64,000 nucleotides of DNA from an uncultured Mycoplasmatota bacterium (GCA_900552495.1 URZY01000001.1:62001-126000), one strand, 5' to 3'. Shown: positions 17,557-26,314, counted from the first letter of the stretch. Translations and numbers: made by a program. The notes: a model not told the origin generated them from the letters alone.

Positions 17557-18513
17557 ATGTTTAAAGAGATATATAAGAAAATTGAGGAGTATGACACAAT
17601 TGTTATCGCAAGACATGTGGGTGTTGATCCGGATGCCTTAGCGAGTCAGTTAGCATTAAGAGATGCGATTAAGTTAACTTTTCCAGGGAAGAAAGTTTTG
17701 GCGATTGGAACTGGAAGTGCGAAGTTTTATCAGATTGGTCGTTTGGATAGAATTGAAAAAGTAAGTAATGCTCTATTGATTGTTGTTGATACACCGGATA
17801 AAAAAAGAGTTGATTCTGTTGATTTTTCACAATTTTCTTATATGATTAAAATTGATCATCATCCATTTGTAGAAAAGTTTTGTGATTTGGAATATATAGA
17901 AGATACGGCTAGTTCAGCAGCAGAAATTATTATGAATTTTATTCTAAGTGTTAATTTAGAGTGTAATAAGAGTATTGCTGAGACATTATATCTTGGTTTA
18001 GTCTCTGATTCAAATAGATTTCTATTTGATAGTTGTAATTCGAAAACGTTTGGTTTAGTGTCAATTTTTTTAGATAAATATAATTTTGAACTTAGTGAGG
18101 TTTATAGAAAGTTATATTTGAGACCGATGAACGAGGTTCGTTTGGAAGGTTATATAGCCTTGAATATGATTGTTACAGATAATGGTTTGGGATATATAAA
18201 GATTACTAATGAAATACTTAATCAATTAGAGGTTGATAGTGCTTCAGCTGGTAATATGATAAATAACTTTAATTTCATCAAAGAGGTTTTAGTTTGGGCG
18301 ACAATAACTGAAGATGTTAAGAATGATCAAGTTCGGGTATCAATTCGTTCTAGAGGGCCGGAAATAAATGAGGTTGCTGAAAAATATAATGGTGGGGGGC
18401 ATAAGTTTGCTTCAGGTGCGAAGCTAGCTACTTTTACTGAAGCAATGCATTTGATGCAAGATTTAGATGATTGTCTTATTGAATATAATAAGATAGTTAG
18501 TGAGGAGAAATAG
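17557..18513 (+). CDS. DHH/DHHA1 phosphoesterase (NrnA-like nano-RNase/pAp phosphatase)
   Basis: 318 aa. NrnA-type enzymes degrade 2-5 nt RNAs and dephosphorylate pAp. The metal-binding motifs are HVGVDPDALAS near residue 20, VVDTPDKK near 75, DHHPF near 105 and a DHHA1 motif NGGGHKFASGAK near 280. The ATG at 17557 with AGGAAA is preferred over the GTG three bases earlier. It lies in a run ackA, this gene, engB with very short spacing, so probably one transcript. The c-di-AMP phosphodiesterase relatives are longer and carry GGDEF and membrane segments, which this lacks. Confidence 0.88.
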   Translation: MFKEIYKKIEEYDTIVIARHVGVDPDALASQLALRDAIKLTFPGKKVLAIGTGSAKFYQIGRLDRIEKVSNALLIVVDTPDKKRVDSVDFSQFSYMIKIDHHPFVEKFCDLEYIEDTASSAAEIIMNFILSVNLECNKSIAETLYLGLVSDSNRFLFDSCNSKTFGLVSIFLDKYNFELSEVYRKLYLRPMNEVRLEGYIALNMIVTDNGLGYIKITNEILNQLEVDSASAGNMINNFNFIKEVLVWATITEDVKNDQVRVSIRSRGPEINEVAEKYNGGGHKFASGAKLATFTEAMHLMQDLDDCLIEYNKIVSEEK

Positions 18514-18514
18514 T

Positions 18515-19108
18515 ATGGTTATTAAGGAAGCTAATTTGGAGGTTATTGCTACTCGAAGAAGTCAATATCCAATAGATGGTAAACCAGAGTTTTTACTTGT
18601 TGGACGTAGTAATGTTGGAAAGAGTAGTTTTATTAATTCAATTTTGTCAAGAAAAAATTTAGCTTATACATCAGCTAGACCTGGAAAGACTCAGACACTA
18701 AATTTTTATGGGGTAAATGATTCATTTTATTTAATAGATGTTCCTGGTTATGGTTATGCCGCTGTTGATAAAAAGACTCAAGCTAAATTCGGCATGATGA
18801 TTGAAGAATATTTAGAGAAAAGATCAGAATTAAAAAGAGTATTTATGCTAATTGATTTTAGACATAAACCTTCAGAAGATGATTTGTTAATGTATAACTT
18901 TTTAAAATATTATAATGTTCCAGTAACAATAGTTGCGACTAAAGCAGATAAAGTAACTGGTAGTAAAAAAGAAAAAAATTTGAAGATTTTACTTGAGACG
19001 CTTGATTTAGTTGTAGGCGATGACTTAGTTGTATTTTCAAGTGTAACTAAGTTAGGAGTAAAAGATGTGCTTAGGAAAATTGAAGGCTTGGTAGAAGAAA
19101 CTATCTAA
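18515..19108 (+). CDS. engB: Ribosome biogenesis GTPase EngB/YsxC
   Basis: 197 aa TrmE-Era-EngA-YihA-type GTPase needed for 50S assembly. G1 GRSNVGKSS is at residues 30-38, G3 DVPGYG near 73, G4 TKADK near 143 and G5 SSVTKLG near 172. The ATG one base after the previous stop with AGGAG 7 nt upstream is chosen over the in-frame GTG at 18500. It is usually coupled to lon or clpX, but here it closes an ackA-nrnA group. Confidence 0.96.
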   Translation: MVIKEANLEVIATRRSQYPIDGKPEFLLVGRSNVGKSSFINSILSRKNLAYTSARPGKTQTLNFYGVNDSFYLIDVPGYGYAAVDKKTQAKFGMMIEEYLEKRSELKRVFMLIDFRHKPSEDDLLMYNFLKYYNVPVTIVATKADKVTGSKKEKNLKILLETLDLVVGDDLVVFSSVTKLGVKDVLRKIEGLVEETI

Positions 19109-19113
19109 GTCTT

Positions 19114-19147
19114 TTTTCATATACTTATATTGGTGAGTATATGAAAA
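19114..19147 (+). promoter_or_regulatory. 12-bp hairpin spanning ribosome site and start codon of the next gene
   Basis: TTTTCATATACT (19114-19125) is a perfect inverted repeat of AGTATATGAAAA (19136-19147). The 10-nt loop TATATTGGTG holds the weak ribosome site GGTG and the ATG (19141-19143) lies inside the 3' arm. There is no T run after it, so it is not a typical terminator. Confidence 0.6.
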
Positions 19148-19596
19148 TAGAAATATGTGAAAAAGGAATATATAAAATTTTTGTTAATAAAGAAATAATT
19201 AAAAATGTTGATTATGAAAGTCGTGATGAAATTGTTAATTGTGTTAAAGATATTTTATATAAGTTAAAATTACGATTAGGACTATGTGGTTTTTATAAAA
19301 TAAAAGTTTTTCCACACAATAAAATTGGTATATTTTTAGAGGCAATAAAATTGGATGATTCAGAATATTCAAATAGTCTTGATTTGCGAGTTGTGGTTTA
19401 TATGGATGAAAGATTTTATTTTGAAACTGATGATTATTTTGTAATTAAAGAATGTAATGATAAAAGGTATTTTGAGGGGCTTTTTTATTGCCTAGTAGAT
19501 GATAATTTTGATCCATTCATTGCCAAGGTTGAGTTCGGAAAATTTATTTATGGTAAAGATGTAAATAAAGTACTAAACAATAGTATTATTTTGTGA
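19141..19596 (+). CDS. Conserved-looking protein of unknown function (151 aa)
   Basis: I do not recognise this protein. It is soluble, lacks a signal peptide, and reads as alternating helix and strand (MKIEICEKGIYKIFVN, DEIVNCVKDILYKLKLRLG, FYKIKVFPHNKIGIFLEAIKL, DLRVVVYMDERFYFET). The start codon lies in a 12-bp hairpin that would mask initiation. It is followed after 23 nt by a single-pass membrane protein. The pair sits between engB and a bidirectional terminator. Nothing indicates function. Confidence 0.6.
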   Translation: MKIEICEKGIYKIFVNKEIIKNVDYESRDEIVNCVKDILYKLKLRLGLCGFYKIKVFPHNKIGIFLEAIKLDDSEYSNSLDLRVVVYMDERFYFETDDYFVIKECNDKRYFEGLFYCLVDDNFDPFIAKVEFGKFIYGKDVNKVLNNSIIL

Positions 19597-19619
19597 TAAA
19601 ATTATACTAGGTGATGGTC

Positions 19620-20324
19620 ATGAGTAAACAAAGGAAACTATTTTTATTTATTTGTTTTATTATTATTGATTTATTGCTTGTTAGTGGGATTTTGTTACTT
19701 AGAGATGTTACTTTGAAGAATATTTTAAGTAATGAGGTTAATGCATTAGGAGATCTTAACTTTTTTAAAGATGATTACAGTTATTCGATTAAAAGCCGTG
19801 GTAATTATGCGGTGATTGAAGAAGCTATTAAAGATTATTTGAGTAATTATGCAACCCTTGTTCAAAAGGTTGCTAATGCTTCTAATGGGGTGGAATTAAG
19901 TGGGCTACTTCTTACTAGTAGTATAGAAAGTGATGGACCTTTATTTGAGCAGACATTAAAATATCTTGATGAATATCAAGTTGAATTTAATCAAGATATG
20001 GACGAAGTATTTTATTACTTGGATGATAATCTTTCAATTGATAATTATATTACACAATATACAGATAATCAGGAAGTAATTGAGTTATATCAAGAATTAA
20101 TTACAAAAAATCACTTTAGTGAGAAATTAGAAAATAGTAAACAACAGTTAGTGATAGAGAGAATTGATACTAATAGTTATATTGATTCGGTTAGAGCTGT
20201 TATTATGTTTCTAAAAGATAATAGTAATAATTATACTATTTCGAATGGACAAGTCACTTTTAATGACAGTAACTTATTAAATGAATATGTTAAATTAAAA
20301 GATAAAACAAAAAGAATCTACTAA
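19620..20324 (+). CDS. Single-pass membrane protein of unknown function
   Basis: 234 aa with one N-terminal membrane helix (LFLFICFIIIDLLLVSGILLL, about residues 6-26) and an extracytoplasmic, acidic, mainly helical domain. That domain is rich in Asn, Asp and Tyr (YLDDNLSIDNYITQYTDNQE). No lipobox. Start choice: three in-frame starts lie within 9 nt, and only the ATG at 19620 has correct spacing (6 nt) from AGGTG. It ends at a bidirectional terminator shared with spoIVA. No family recognised. Confidence 0.6.
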   Translation: MSKQRKLFLFICFIIIDLLLVSGILLLRDVTLKNILSNEVNALGDLNFFKDDYSYSIKSRGNYAVIEEAIKDYLSNYATLVQKVANASNGVELSGLLLTSSIESDGPLFEQTLKYLDEYQVEFNQDMDEVFYYLDDNLSIDNYITQYTDNQEVIELYQELITKNHFSEKLENSKQQLVIERIDTNSYIDSVRAVIMFLKDNSNNYTISNGQVTFNDSNLLNEYVKLKDKTKRIY

Positions 20325-20338
20325 ATAGTAGATTTTTT
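20315..20338. terminator. Bidirectional terminator between convergent genes
   Basis: AATCTACT/AGTAGATT around loop AAAT, with A-rich and T-rich flanks. It contains the plus-strand stop codon and touches the spoIVA stop. Confidence 0.85.
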
Positions 20339-21812
20339 ATATTACAATGGCAATCATATTGTTAGAACCTTTATTCACTACTTTGGATAGAGTTGTTTGT
20401 AATTTAAAACGAATATTATCTGGCATCATATTAATTTTTGATTGAATTCCTTCTTGAACTATTGAATCAAGGCTTCTGCCAAATATTTCACTTTTCCAAA
20501 TGTCACCAGGGTTACGTTCGTGATCTTTCATTAAATAATCTATTAATTCTTTGCTTTGAACTTCGCTCCCGATTATTGGTTCAAAGGTTGATTCGACATC
20601 AACTCTAATCATATGAATAGATGGGGCAACGGCTTTTAATTTCACTCCATAGCGTGGACCTTGTTTAATTATTTCAGGTTTATCTAATTTCATGTCTTCT
20701 ACTGATGGAGTTGCAACTCCATAACCGGTTTGTTTTACCATTTTTAAAGCATATTTTATTTGATCATATTCTCTTTTGGCAGTATTAAACTCTTGGAATA
20801 ATGATAATAGGTCAGCTTTATTGCGGACATCTATTTTTATTATTTCAGTTAGAACTTGTTGGTAAAGTTCTTTTTTGGCGGTTAAATTAACTGTGATTAT
20901 ACCTGTTGAAGGATCGACATCTGATAAGTAGGCTTTTTCAATATATTCATTTTCAATAAAGTGGTTAGTAATATTTTCAATATCTTTTAATTTATCAATT
21001 TCAATGATACTTTCTTTAATAGATTCAATATATGATTTTTTTACAGGGTGATCAGGATTTAAAATGGCAATCCATTCTGGCATATTAACTTTTACCTCTA
21101 AAACTGGGAATTCATACAGTGCTTCACGTAAAATGTTATACATGTCTTTTTCTGTCATTGCTTCAATACTGATAGGTAAGACTGGGACGTTGTATTCCTC
21201 TTTTAAATTTTCGGCCATACGTTCAGTTTCTGGGAGTGATGGGTGAGTTGAGTTTAAAACGACAATAAATGGCTTACCAATAGATTTTAGTTCTGTTATA
21301 ACACGGGTTTCTGCCTCAATATAATCATTTCTTTCAAATTCACCAATTGAACCATCTGAGGTAATAACAATACCAATTGTTGAATGATCTTTAATGACTT
21401 TTTCGGTACCAATTTCAGCAGCTTCAGTAAAAGGTATTTCTTCGTTATACCATGGTGTTTTGACCATACGAGGACCATTTTCGTCACTTGCACCAATAGC
21501 TTTGTCAATCATATAACCAACACAATCAATTAAGCGAATATTGCAGTTAAAATCGTCTATTTTAATTTTAGCGGCATTATTTGGGACAAACTTTGGTTCC
21601 GTAGTCATGATGGTTTTTCCAGCTGCACTTTGTGGTATTTCATCTAATGCTCGTTTTTGTTCGTATTCATTTTCTATATTTGGGACAATTAAAGTTTCAA
21701 CAACACGTTTTATAAAAGTTGATTTACCAGTTCTTACTGCGCCAACGACACCTAGGTAAATGTCTCCACCACTGCGTTTAGCTATGTTTTTAATTATTTC
21801 TTGTTTATCCAT
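20337..21812 (-). CDS. spoIVA: Stage IV sporulation protein A
   Basis: 491 aa, the length of B. subtilis SpoIVA. It is the ATPase that polymerises on the forespore surface and forms the coat basement layer. The Walker A motif GAVRTGKS is at 24-31, followed by the TRAFAC-like region with GFNIRLIDCVGYM-type sequence (NIRLIDCVGYM). The C-terminal IHMIRVDVESTFEPIIGSEVQ is also typical. The ATG at 21812 behind AAGGAG is chosen; an 18-residue upstream extension has no ribosome site. It is mother-cell (sigma-E) expressed in known systems. A CATACGAT -10-like element lies upstream, but no good -35 was seen. Confidence 0.97.
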   Translation of the reverse strand: MDKQEIIKNIAKRSGGDIYLGVVGAVRTGKSTFIKRVVETLIVPNIENEYEQKRALDEIPQSAAGKTIMTTEPKFVPNNAAKIKIDDFNCNIRLIDCVGYMIDKAIGASDENGPRMVKTPWYNEEIPFTEAAEIGTEKVIKDHSTIGIVITSDGSIGEFERNDYIEAETRVITELKSIGKPFIVVLNSTHPSLPETERMAENLKEEYNVPVLPISIEAMTEKDMYNILREALYEFPVLEVKVNMPEWIAILNPDHPVKKSYIESIKESIIEIDKLKDIENITNHFIENEYIEKAYLSDVDPSTGIITVNLTAKKELYQQVLTEIIKIDVRNKADLLSLFQEFNTAKREYDQIKYALKMVKQTGYGVATPSVEDMKLDKPEIIKQGPRYGVKLKAVAPSIHMIRVDVESTFEPIIGSEVQSKELIDYLMKDHERNPGDIWKSEIFGRSLDSIVQEGIQSKINMMPDNIRFKLQTTLSKVVNKGSNNMIAIVI

Positions 21813-21851
21813 ATACATTCTCCTTATACAGTAAATCGTATGAATTTGAAT

Positions 21852-21876
21852 AAAAAAAAAGAACAAAAGTTCTTTT
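21852..21876 (-). terminator. Intrinsic terminator of the zinc-ribbon gene
   Basis: On the minus strand AAAAGAAC/GTTCTTTT around TTTT, then a T run. It overlaps the stop codon and separates the gene from spoIVA. Confidence 0.8.
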
Positions 21877-23074
21877 AGTTTATGAATTTTGTAGAATCAA
21901 ATAATTGTTTATAAATAATTTGACAATTATTATCATATTGTGATGCATGTTCAGTGGTAATGGTATAAAGGTATTCTTTGTCTGTGGTTGCATATAGACC
22001 TTTTATATTATTTGAATTTTTTACTGTAAAACCATTCCAAGTAATATTTGGTGCATCATAGTAAAAGATATTAGAAACGGTTGTGTCAATATTATTATAA
22101 CTGTTATTTTCTACTAAATAAGAATATGCCGTATAATTTTTGTCATTATTGATAGCTTTAATAGAAATATTACATGTTGCATTATCTGATTTATAGTAAT
22201 ATACTTTATAGTTATTTTGATCAATTATTGGTAGCAGGTTGGTTTGCTTTGAATAAGTTAAATTATTTAATTGATATGGGGTAGAAAATTCATTTATAGT
22301 TTCTTTATCGCTTGAAGTGTTTTCTTCCTTAATATATTTTTCTGGTAGCATAAAGCCTATTATTAAAAGGATAAATGGTATTATAATTGTGCCAATGATT
22401 ATTATAGTAATGACTTTGGCTAGAGAAACACCGCCTTTTTTGCGACATTCATCTAATAATTCAAGACTAGTTTTATCAAAGTTACTCTGTTTTATTTGTT
22501 CTACTTTACGTTCTGCATAAGCTAAATACAATTCGTTGAATTTAAATGCCATAATAATTCTAATTATTATATTTACCAACGTTGCATATTCACCTAGTAA
22601 AAAGAAAGAAGCAAGTGTTAAAACTAAGTAAGCAAAAGAAAGGGAATACATTTTTCTGTAAAGGATGTAGAAAATTCCAAAGAAAAATGTTCCTATTGAA
22701 AATTTAGAATTTTTAATAGTATTATAACTTGGACCAATAAAGGCTTCTAAGTATTTTTCATCGCCAGCTGTTTGTGTTGGAATGTAGTTAAATTTACTAT
22801 ATATGTAATTATAATCGTATTGCTCTTGGTGTGATTGATTTGTATTATAATCGCTTTTTTCTTTATTACTATAGTTGTAACTATAATTATATTGTTCAGC
22901 ATGACCGGCTAGAGAATCAATATTATATTTTGGTTGACTTTTATTGCTGTAGTTAAAATTATATTGGTATTGTTCAGCGTGGGTATTTGTTGAATCTGTT
23001 TGAACGTTTGCTCCACATCGTCTACAAAATTTTGCATTTGTTTGTAGGATTGTACCGCATTTAGGACAATTCAT
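21875..23074 (-). CDS. Zinc-ribbon membrane protein with tyrosine-rich repeats
   Basis: 399 aa. An N-terminal zinc ribbon uses Cys3, Cys6, Cys17 and Cys20 (CPKC/CRRC). A linker carries three copies of a His-x-Glu-Gln-Tyr motif: HAEQYQYNFNYSNK (32-45), HAEQYNYSYNYSNK (58-71) and HQEQYDYNYIYSK (82-94). A DUF2628-like helical membrane block covers about 120-200 (GTFFFGIFYILYRKMY), another membrane helix lies near 220-245, and an extracytoplasmic domain of about 140 residues ends the protein. It is terminated before spoIVA. The function is unknown; the ribbon probably anchors on the cytoplasmic side. Confidence 0.7.
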   Translation of the reverse strand: MNCPKCGTILQTNAKFCRRCGANVQTDSTNTHAEQYQYNFNYSNKSQPKYNIDSLAGHAEQYNYSYNYSNKEKSDYNTNQSHQEQYDYNYIYSKFNYIPTQTAGDEKYLEAFIGPSYNTIKNSKFSIGTFFFGIFYILYRKMYSLSFAYLVLTLASFFLLGEYATLVNIIIRIIMAFKFNELYLAYAERKVEQIKQSNFDKTSLELLDECRKKGGVSLAKVITIIIIGTIIIPFILLIIGFMLPEKYIKEENTSSDKETINEFSTPYQLNNLTYSKQTNLLPIIDQNNYKVYYYKSDNATCNISIKAINNDKNYTAYSYLVENNSYNNIDTTVSNIFYYDAPNITWNGFTVKNSNNIKGLYATTDKEYLYTITTEHASQYDNNCQIIYKQLFDSTKFIN

Positions 23075-23144
23075 ATTTACTCCTCCTATTATCGATATAA
23101 GTGTATCATATTTTTTTCATTATAGGGGAGAAAAAACGGAAAAA

Positions 23145-23384
23145 TTAAAATAATTTGTCAATATTTGTAGGAACATTATCTTTTAAGATGGTATTGACAA
23201 TTTTGTCTTCTTTTTCTTTTGATACTTGTTTTCCAGTCATAGTACTAATATCATTAATTACTTCTCTTATAGTTTTCTCGTCTTTCATATTTGAATTTTG
23301 TAGTTTTTGAGCAAGTGATAGGATTGTCTCTTTATTAACATTAGTTTTGTTTTCGACTTTTTTAAAAAAGTTATCTCCGAACAT
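23145..23384 (-). CDS. spoVIF: Stage VI sporulation protein F (SpoVIF)
   Basis: 79 aa. The pattern DNFFKKVENKTNVNKETILSLAQKLQNSNMKDEKTIREVI followed by SKEKEDKIVNTI matches SpoVIF/YjcC, a late coat-assembly and spore-resistance protein in Bacilli. The start has an AGGAGG site, but that site lies in the 3' arm of a hairpin that ends in a T run, so leader structure may limit translation or upstream read-through. It sits between a SHOCT-like gene and the zinc-ribbon gene. Confidence 0.85.
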   Translation of the reverse strand: MFGDNFFKKVENKTNVNKETILSLAQKLQNSNMKDEKTIREVINDISTMTGKQVSKEKEDKIVNTILKDNVPTNIDKLF

Positions 23385-23418
23385 AAAAAACCTCCTACTA
23401 AATTATATGTAGAAGGTT
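23385..23418 (-). terminator. Terminator-like hairpin containing the spoVIF ribosome site
   Basis: On the minus strand AACCTTCTAC (23418-23409) pairs with GTAGGAGGTT (23398-23389), ten pairs including one G-U, followed by six T residues and then ATG. The GGAGG of spoVIF is in the stem. Confidence 0.7.
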
Positions 23419-23426
23419 AATTTTTG

Positions 23427-23777
23427 TTAAAATAACTTGTTATTTTTTTGTGAAGCAAGTCGCTGCTTACCTAAGTCAGCACAGCGTTTATTAAATTCTT
23501 CTAGAGAAATTGTTCCTTGGTTTAGACGTTCATTTAAAAGAGCAAGGGTGCGATCTTTCATTTGATTAGTATTACTGGAATCAGCGTAGTGTTGTTCTTT
23601 GATGTCTTTAACAAAAATATTTTTTGATTGCGGTCTATTTTCGTTATATTCTTTTATTTTGTTCCACTTATTTTCAAAACTATTATTTAGTTGATTATTT
23701 GTGTTGTTTTGATTATTGATTGATGAGCGGTGTTGATTTGCAAAACCTCGTGATGGATTGTTGTTATTAATTATCAT
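23427..23777 (-). CDS. Asn-rich protein with C-terminal SHOCT-like segment
   Basis: 116 aa. The first 45 residues are Asn/Gln-rich and probably disordered (NNQNNTNNQLNNSFE). The C-terminus RTLALLNERLNQGTISLEEFNKRC resembles the SHOCT oligomerisation motif (a helix, then GxISxEEFxxx). Its start overlaps the der stop by one base (TAATG), so it is translationally coupled to der. It is followed by the spoVIF leader hairpin, which may terminate this transcript. Function unknown. Confidence 0.65.
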   Translation of the reverse strand: MIINNNNPSRGFANQHRSSINNQNNTNNQLNNSFENKWNKIKEYNENRPQSKNIFVKDIKEQHYADSSNTNQMKDRTLALLNERLNQGTISLEEFNKRCADLGKQRLASQKNNKLF

Positions 23778-25087
23778 TACTCATCATCTCCATTTCTATT
23801 CTTAAATTGTAGGGTAATTGGAGTACCAGTAAAGTCAAAATTTTCTCTAATTTTATTTTCTAAATATCTTTCGTAAGAAAAGTGAACTAACCCCTTACTA
23901 TTAACTCTAAATGTGAATTTTGGTGGTTTGGTTCCAGTTTGAGAAGTAAAATATATTTTTAAACGTTTACCTTTATATGATGGTGGTAAGTTTAATTGAT
24001 AGGCATCTAATATAACATTATTAATAACACTGGTTTTTATTTCACGTTTGATATTTTCTGCAACTTTAATAATTTCAGGCATTAAAGTATGAATTCTTTT
24101 TTTTGTAAGAGCAGATAAGTAAACAATAGGTGCGTAGGTCGCAAATTGGAATTCTGCTCGCATTAATTTTTCGAATTCTTGAATTGTGGTGTCTGTTACA
24201 GTATCCCATTTGTTTACTACAAAAATAAGACCTTTCCCACGTTCAATAGCATAACCAGCAATATGTTTATCATGTTCTTTGATTCCTTCTTCTGCATTAA
24301 TTACAACTAGACAAATATCACTACGATCAATGGCTTTTAGAGAACGAAGTAAACTATATTTTTCGATGGCTTCAAAAACTTTACCTTTTTTACGCATACC
24401 AGCGGTATCTATTAAAACGTATTCTTCATTATGATACTTTAAAACAGAATCAATTGAATCTCGGGTAGTTCCAGCGATATTTGAAACAACAACGCGATCT
24501 TCATTAAGTAAAGCATTCATGAGACTACTTTTTCCAACATTTGGACGACCAATAATAGAAAATTTTAGTCGATTATCAATGACTTCTTCATGTTCATGAA
24601 AATCCATGGTAATAGTATCCATTAATTCAACATAACCCGTATTATGAATACTACTGATTGGAATATAAGTATCAAAACCTAATTCATAAAAATCATATAT
24701 ATTATTTTTAGCATCTTTAACATCCATTTTATTAATGGCAACAATTACTCTTTTATTAGATTTTCTAAGAATATCTCTTACAATTAAATCATTGTGAGTT
24801 AGTCCTTCTTTTCCATCAACAATGAATACTACAACGTCGGCATCTTTAATAGCAATTTCTGCTTGCATTTTTATTTCGTCATTAAAAGTCATTTTTGTAG
24901 CATCAATTCCACCAGTATCAACTAAATAAAATTTCTTTTTATTATAAATTGCTTCTTGGTAGATTCTATCTCTTGTGACACCAGGTATATCTTCAATGAT
25001 AGAAACTTTTTTTCCAACTATTTTGTTGAAAAGTGTACTTTTTCCAACATTTGGTCTTCCAACTAAGGCAACTGTAGGCATAGACAT
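23777..25087 (-). CDS. der: Ribosome-associated GTPase Der (EngA)
   Basis: 436 aa with two tandem GTPase domains and a C-terminal KH-like domain, needed for 50S maturation. First G1 GRPNVGKST is at 10-18, with DTGGID and NKMDVKD following. The second G1 GRPNVGKSS lies near 182, with DTAGMRKKGKVFE and NKWDTV. The KH-like end includes PPKFTFRVNSKG and FSYERYLENKIRENFDFTGTPI. The first ATG follows GGAGGGG. It heads a minus-strand operon with the SHOCT-like gene. Confidence 0.98.
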   Translation of the reverse strand: MSMPTVALVGRPNVGKSTLFNKIVGKKVSIIEDIPGVTRDRIYQEAIYNKKKFYLVDTGGIDATKMTFNDEIKMQAEIAIKDADVVVFIVDGKEGLTHNDLIVRDILRKSNKRVIVAINKMDVKDAKNNIYDFYELGFDTYIPISSIHNTGYVELMDTITMDFHEHEEVIDNRLKFSIIGRPNVGKSSLMNALLNEDRVVVSNIAGTTRDSIDSVLKYHNEEYVLIDTAGMRKKGKVFEAIEKYSLLRSLKAIDRSDICLVVINAEEGIKEHDKHIAGYAIERGKGLIFVVNKWDTVTDTTIQEFEKLMRAEFQFATYAPIVYLSALTKKRIHTLMPEIIKVAENIKREIKTSVINNVILDAYQLNLPPSYKGKRLKIYFTSQTGTKPPKFTFRVNSKGLVHFSYERYLENKIRENFDFTGTPITLQFKNRNGDDE

Positions 25088-25111
25088 AGTATCCCCTCCA
25101 AATCAGCTTTA

Positions 25112-25140
25112 ATTATATCATATTATTGTCAAGTTTCAAA
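25112..25140 (-). promoter_or_regulatory. Probable promoter of der
   Basis: On the minus strand TTTGAA (25135-25140), a 17-nt spacer and TATAAT (25112-25117). A TTGACA nearby is only 9 nt from the -10 and so cannot pair with it. Confidence 0.55.
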
Positions 25141-25208
25141 GAAATTTTAGTTTCTTTTTCGAAGATGCTTATTTGTTGTGGTATAATCAAGATAAAGGAT
25201 GGTGGATA

Positions 25209-26312
25209 ATGATGAGCAGGGAAGTAAAAAAAACAAATGATGTTGAATGGTTTAATAATCCTAATTTAATTACGACTTTTATTATTGGTTTAATTGCTTT
25301 AATTGTATTACTTAGTCAAAGTTTTGCGATTAAAAATAATTTGAGTCCAGTTACAATGCTTGGGAGTATTTTAAATCATAATATAATGTATTTATTGGTT
25401 TGTATTTATTTTATAGCTTTAAAGACTAAGACTGGGAAGAAGTATTTTGATTTTTTAAATATATTTTTAATTGTTTTATACTTATTAGCAGCGGTTACAT
25501 CTTTACTTACAGTTTTTCAGTCGTTTGGGCTTTCTAGTTTACTACAATTTATGATTGATATTTTAATATTAATTTATTTATTTCATACATTACTACGTAA
25601 TACGAGATTATGGGTTAATGCGGAGTTAGGAAAATCGCCGTTTAATGAAATCTCTAATAATGGTTATTTTAGTACAATTTTAATTTTGGCGATTACATTA
25701 TTAGCGGTTGATTTAATATCTAGTACTAGTTTTGATGGAACGGTACTATCATTATTAGATACGTTTTATGTTGGATTGTTTGTAAGGTATGTGTATTTAT
25801 ATGGAATGTATTTAGATAAGAAGAAGATAGCAATAAATAATGATGGTAGTTTTGATGAAATAAAAGAGAAGATCGAGAAGACAGTAGATGATTTTGTTCA
25901 AGATCATAATTTGGATGAGAAGTATGATAGTATAAAGAATAAAGTTAGTGATATATCTGAGGATGTTAGTGAGAAAGTTAATGATATTAAGGAAGATATT
26001 CAAGATATTATTAAAGATAATAAGTTAGATGAAAAATTGGATAAGGCAAAAGATGTGGTAAGTAATTTTGTTGAAGATGTTGTAGATGAAGCAAATGAAT
26101 TAACAGAAAAAGCTGTCAAGATGTATAAAGATTCTGAATTAGATGAAAAACTTAGTGAACTTCCGGAAAAATCTAAAGAAGTTGTTGCTAAGATTGTAGA
26201 GAATGATAAGAAGACTGATAAAAGTGATAAGGTATTGAAAAAAGAGATAAAAAGTCGAAAAAAACCAATAAAGAAGAAAGATAATAAAACTACTAAGAAG
26301 GTGAGTAAGTAG
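25209..26312 (+). CDS. Polytopic membrane protein with long helical repeat tail
   Basis: 367 aa from the ATG behind GGTGG. A frame extension to 25173 contains the promoter -10 (TATAAT at 25182-25187) and is rejected. The N-terminal half has about five membrane helices (for example TTFIIGLIALIVLLSQSF and ILILIYLFHTLL). The C-terminal half (about 205-367) is a charged amphipathic helix with repeats HNLDEKYDSI, NKLDEKLDKA and SELDEKLSEL, spaced about 35 residues apart and resembling LEA or apolipoprotein-like repeats. It ends in a lysine-rich tail. Function unknown. Confidence 0.65.
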   Translation: MMSREVKKTNDVEWFNNPNLITTFIIGLIALIVLLSQSFAIKNNLSPVTMLGSILNHNIMYLLVCIYFIALKTKTGKKYFDFLNIFLIVLYLLAAVTSLLTVFQSFGLSSLLQFMIDILILIYLFHTLLRNTRLWVNAELGKSPFNEISNNGYFSTILILAITLLAVDLISSTSFDGTVLSLLDTFYVGLFVRYVYLYGMYLDKKKIAINNDGSFDEIKEKIEKTVDDFVQDHNLDEKYDSIKNKVSDISEDVSEKVNDIKEDIQDIIKDNKLDEKLDKAKDVVSNFVEDVVDEANELTEKAVKMYKDSELDEKLSELPEKSKEVVAKIVENDKKTDKSDKVLKKEIKSRKKPIKKKDNKTTKKVSK

Positions 26313-26314
26313 AT

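Noticed and set aside
25112..25132. TTGACA-TATAAT pair upstream of der
   Set aside because: Only 9 nt apart; the -10 is better matched with TTTGAA 17 nt away.
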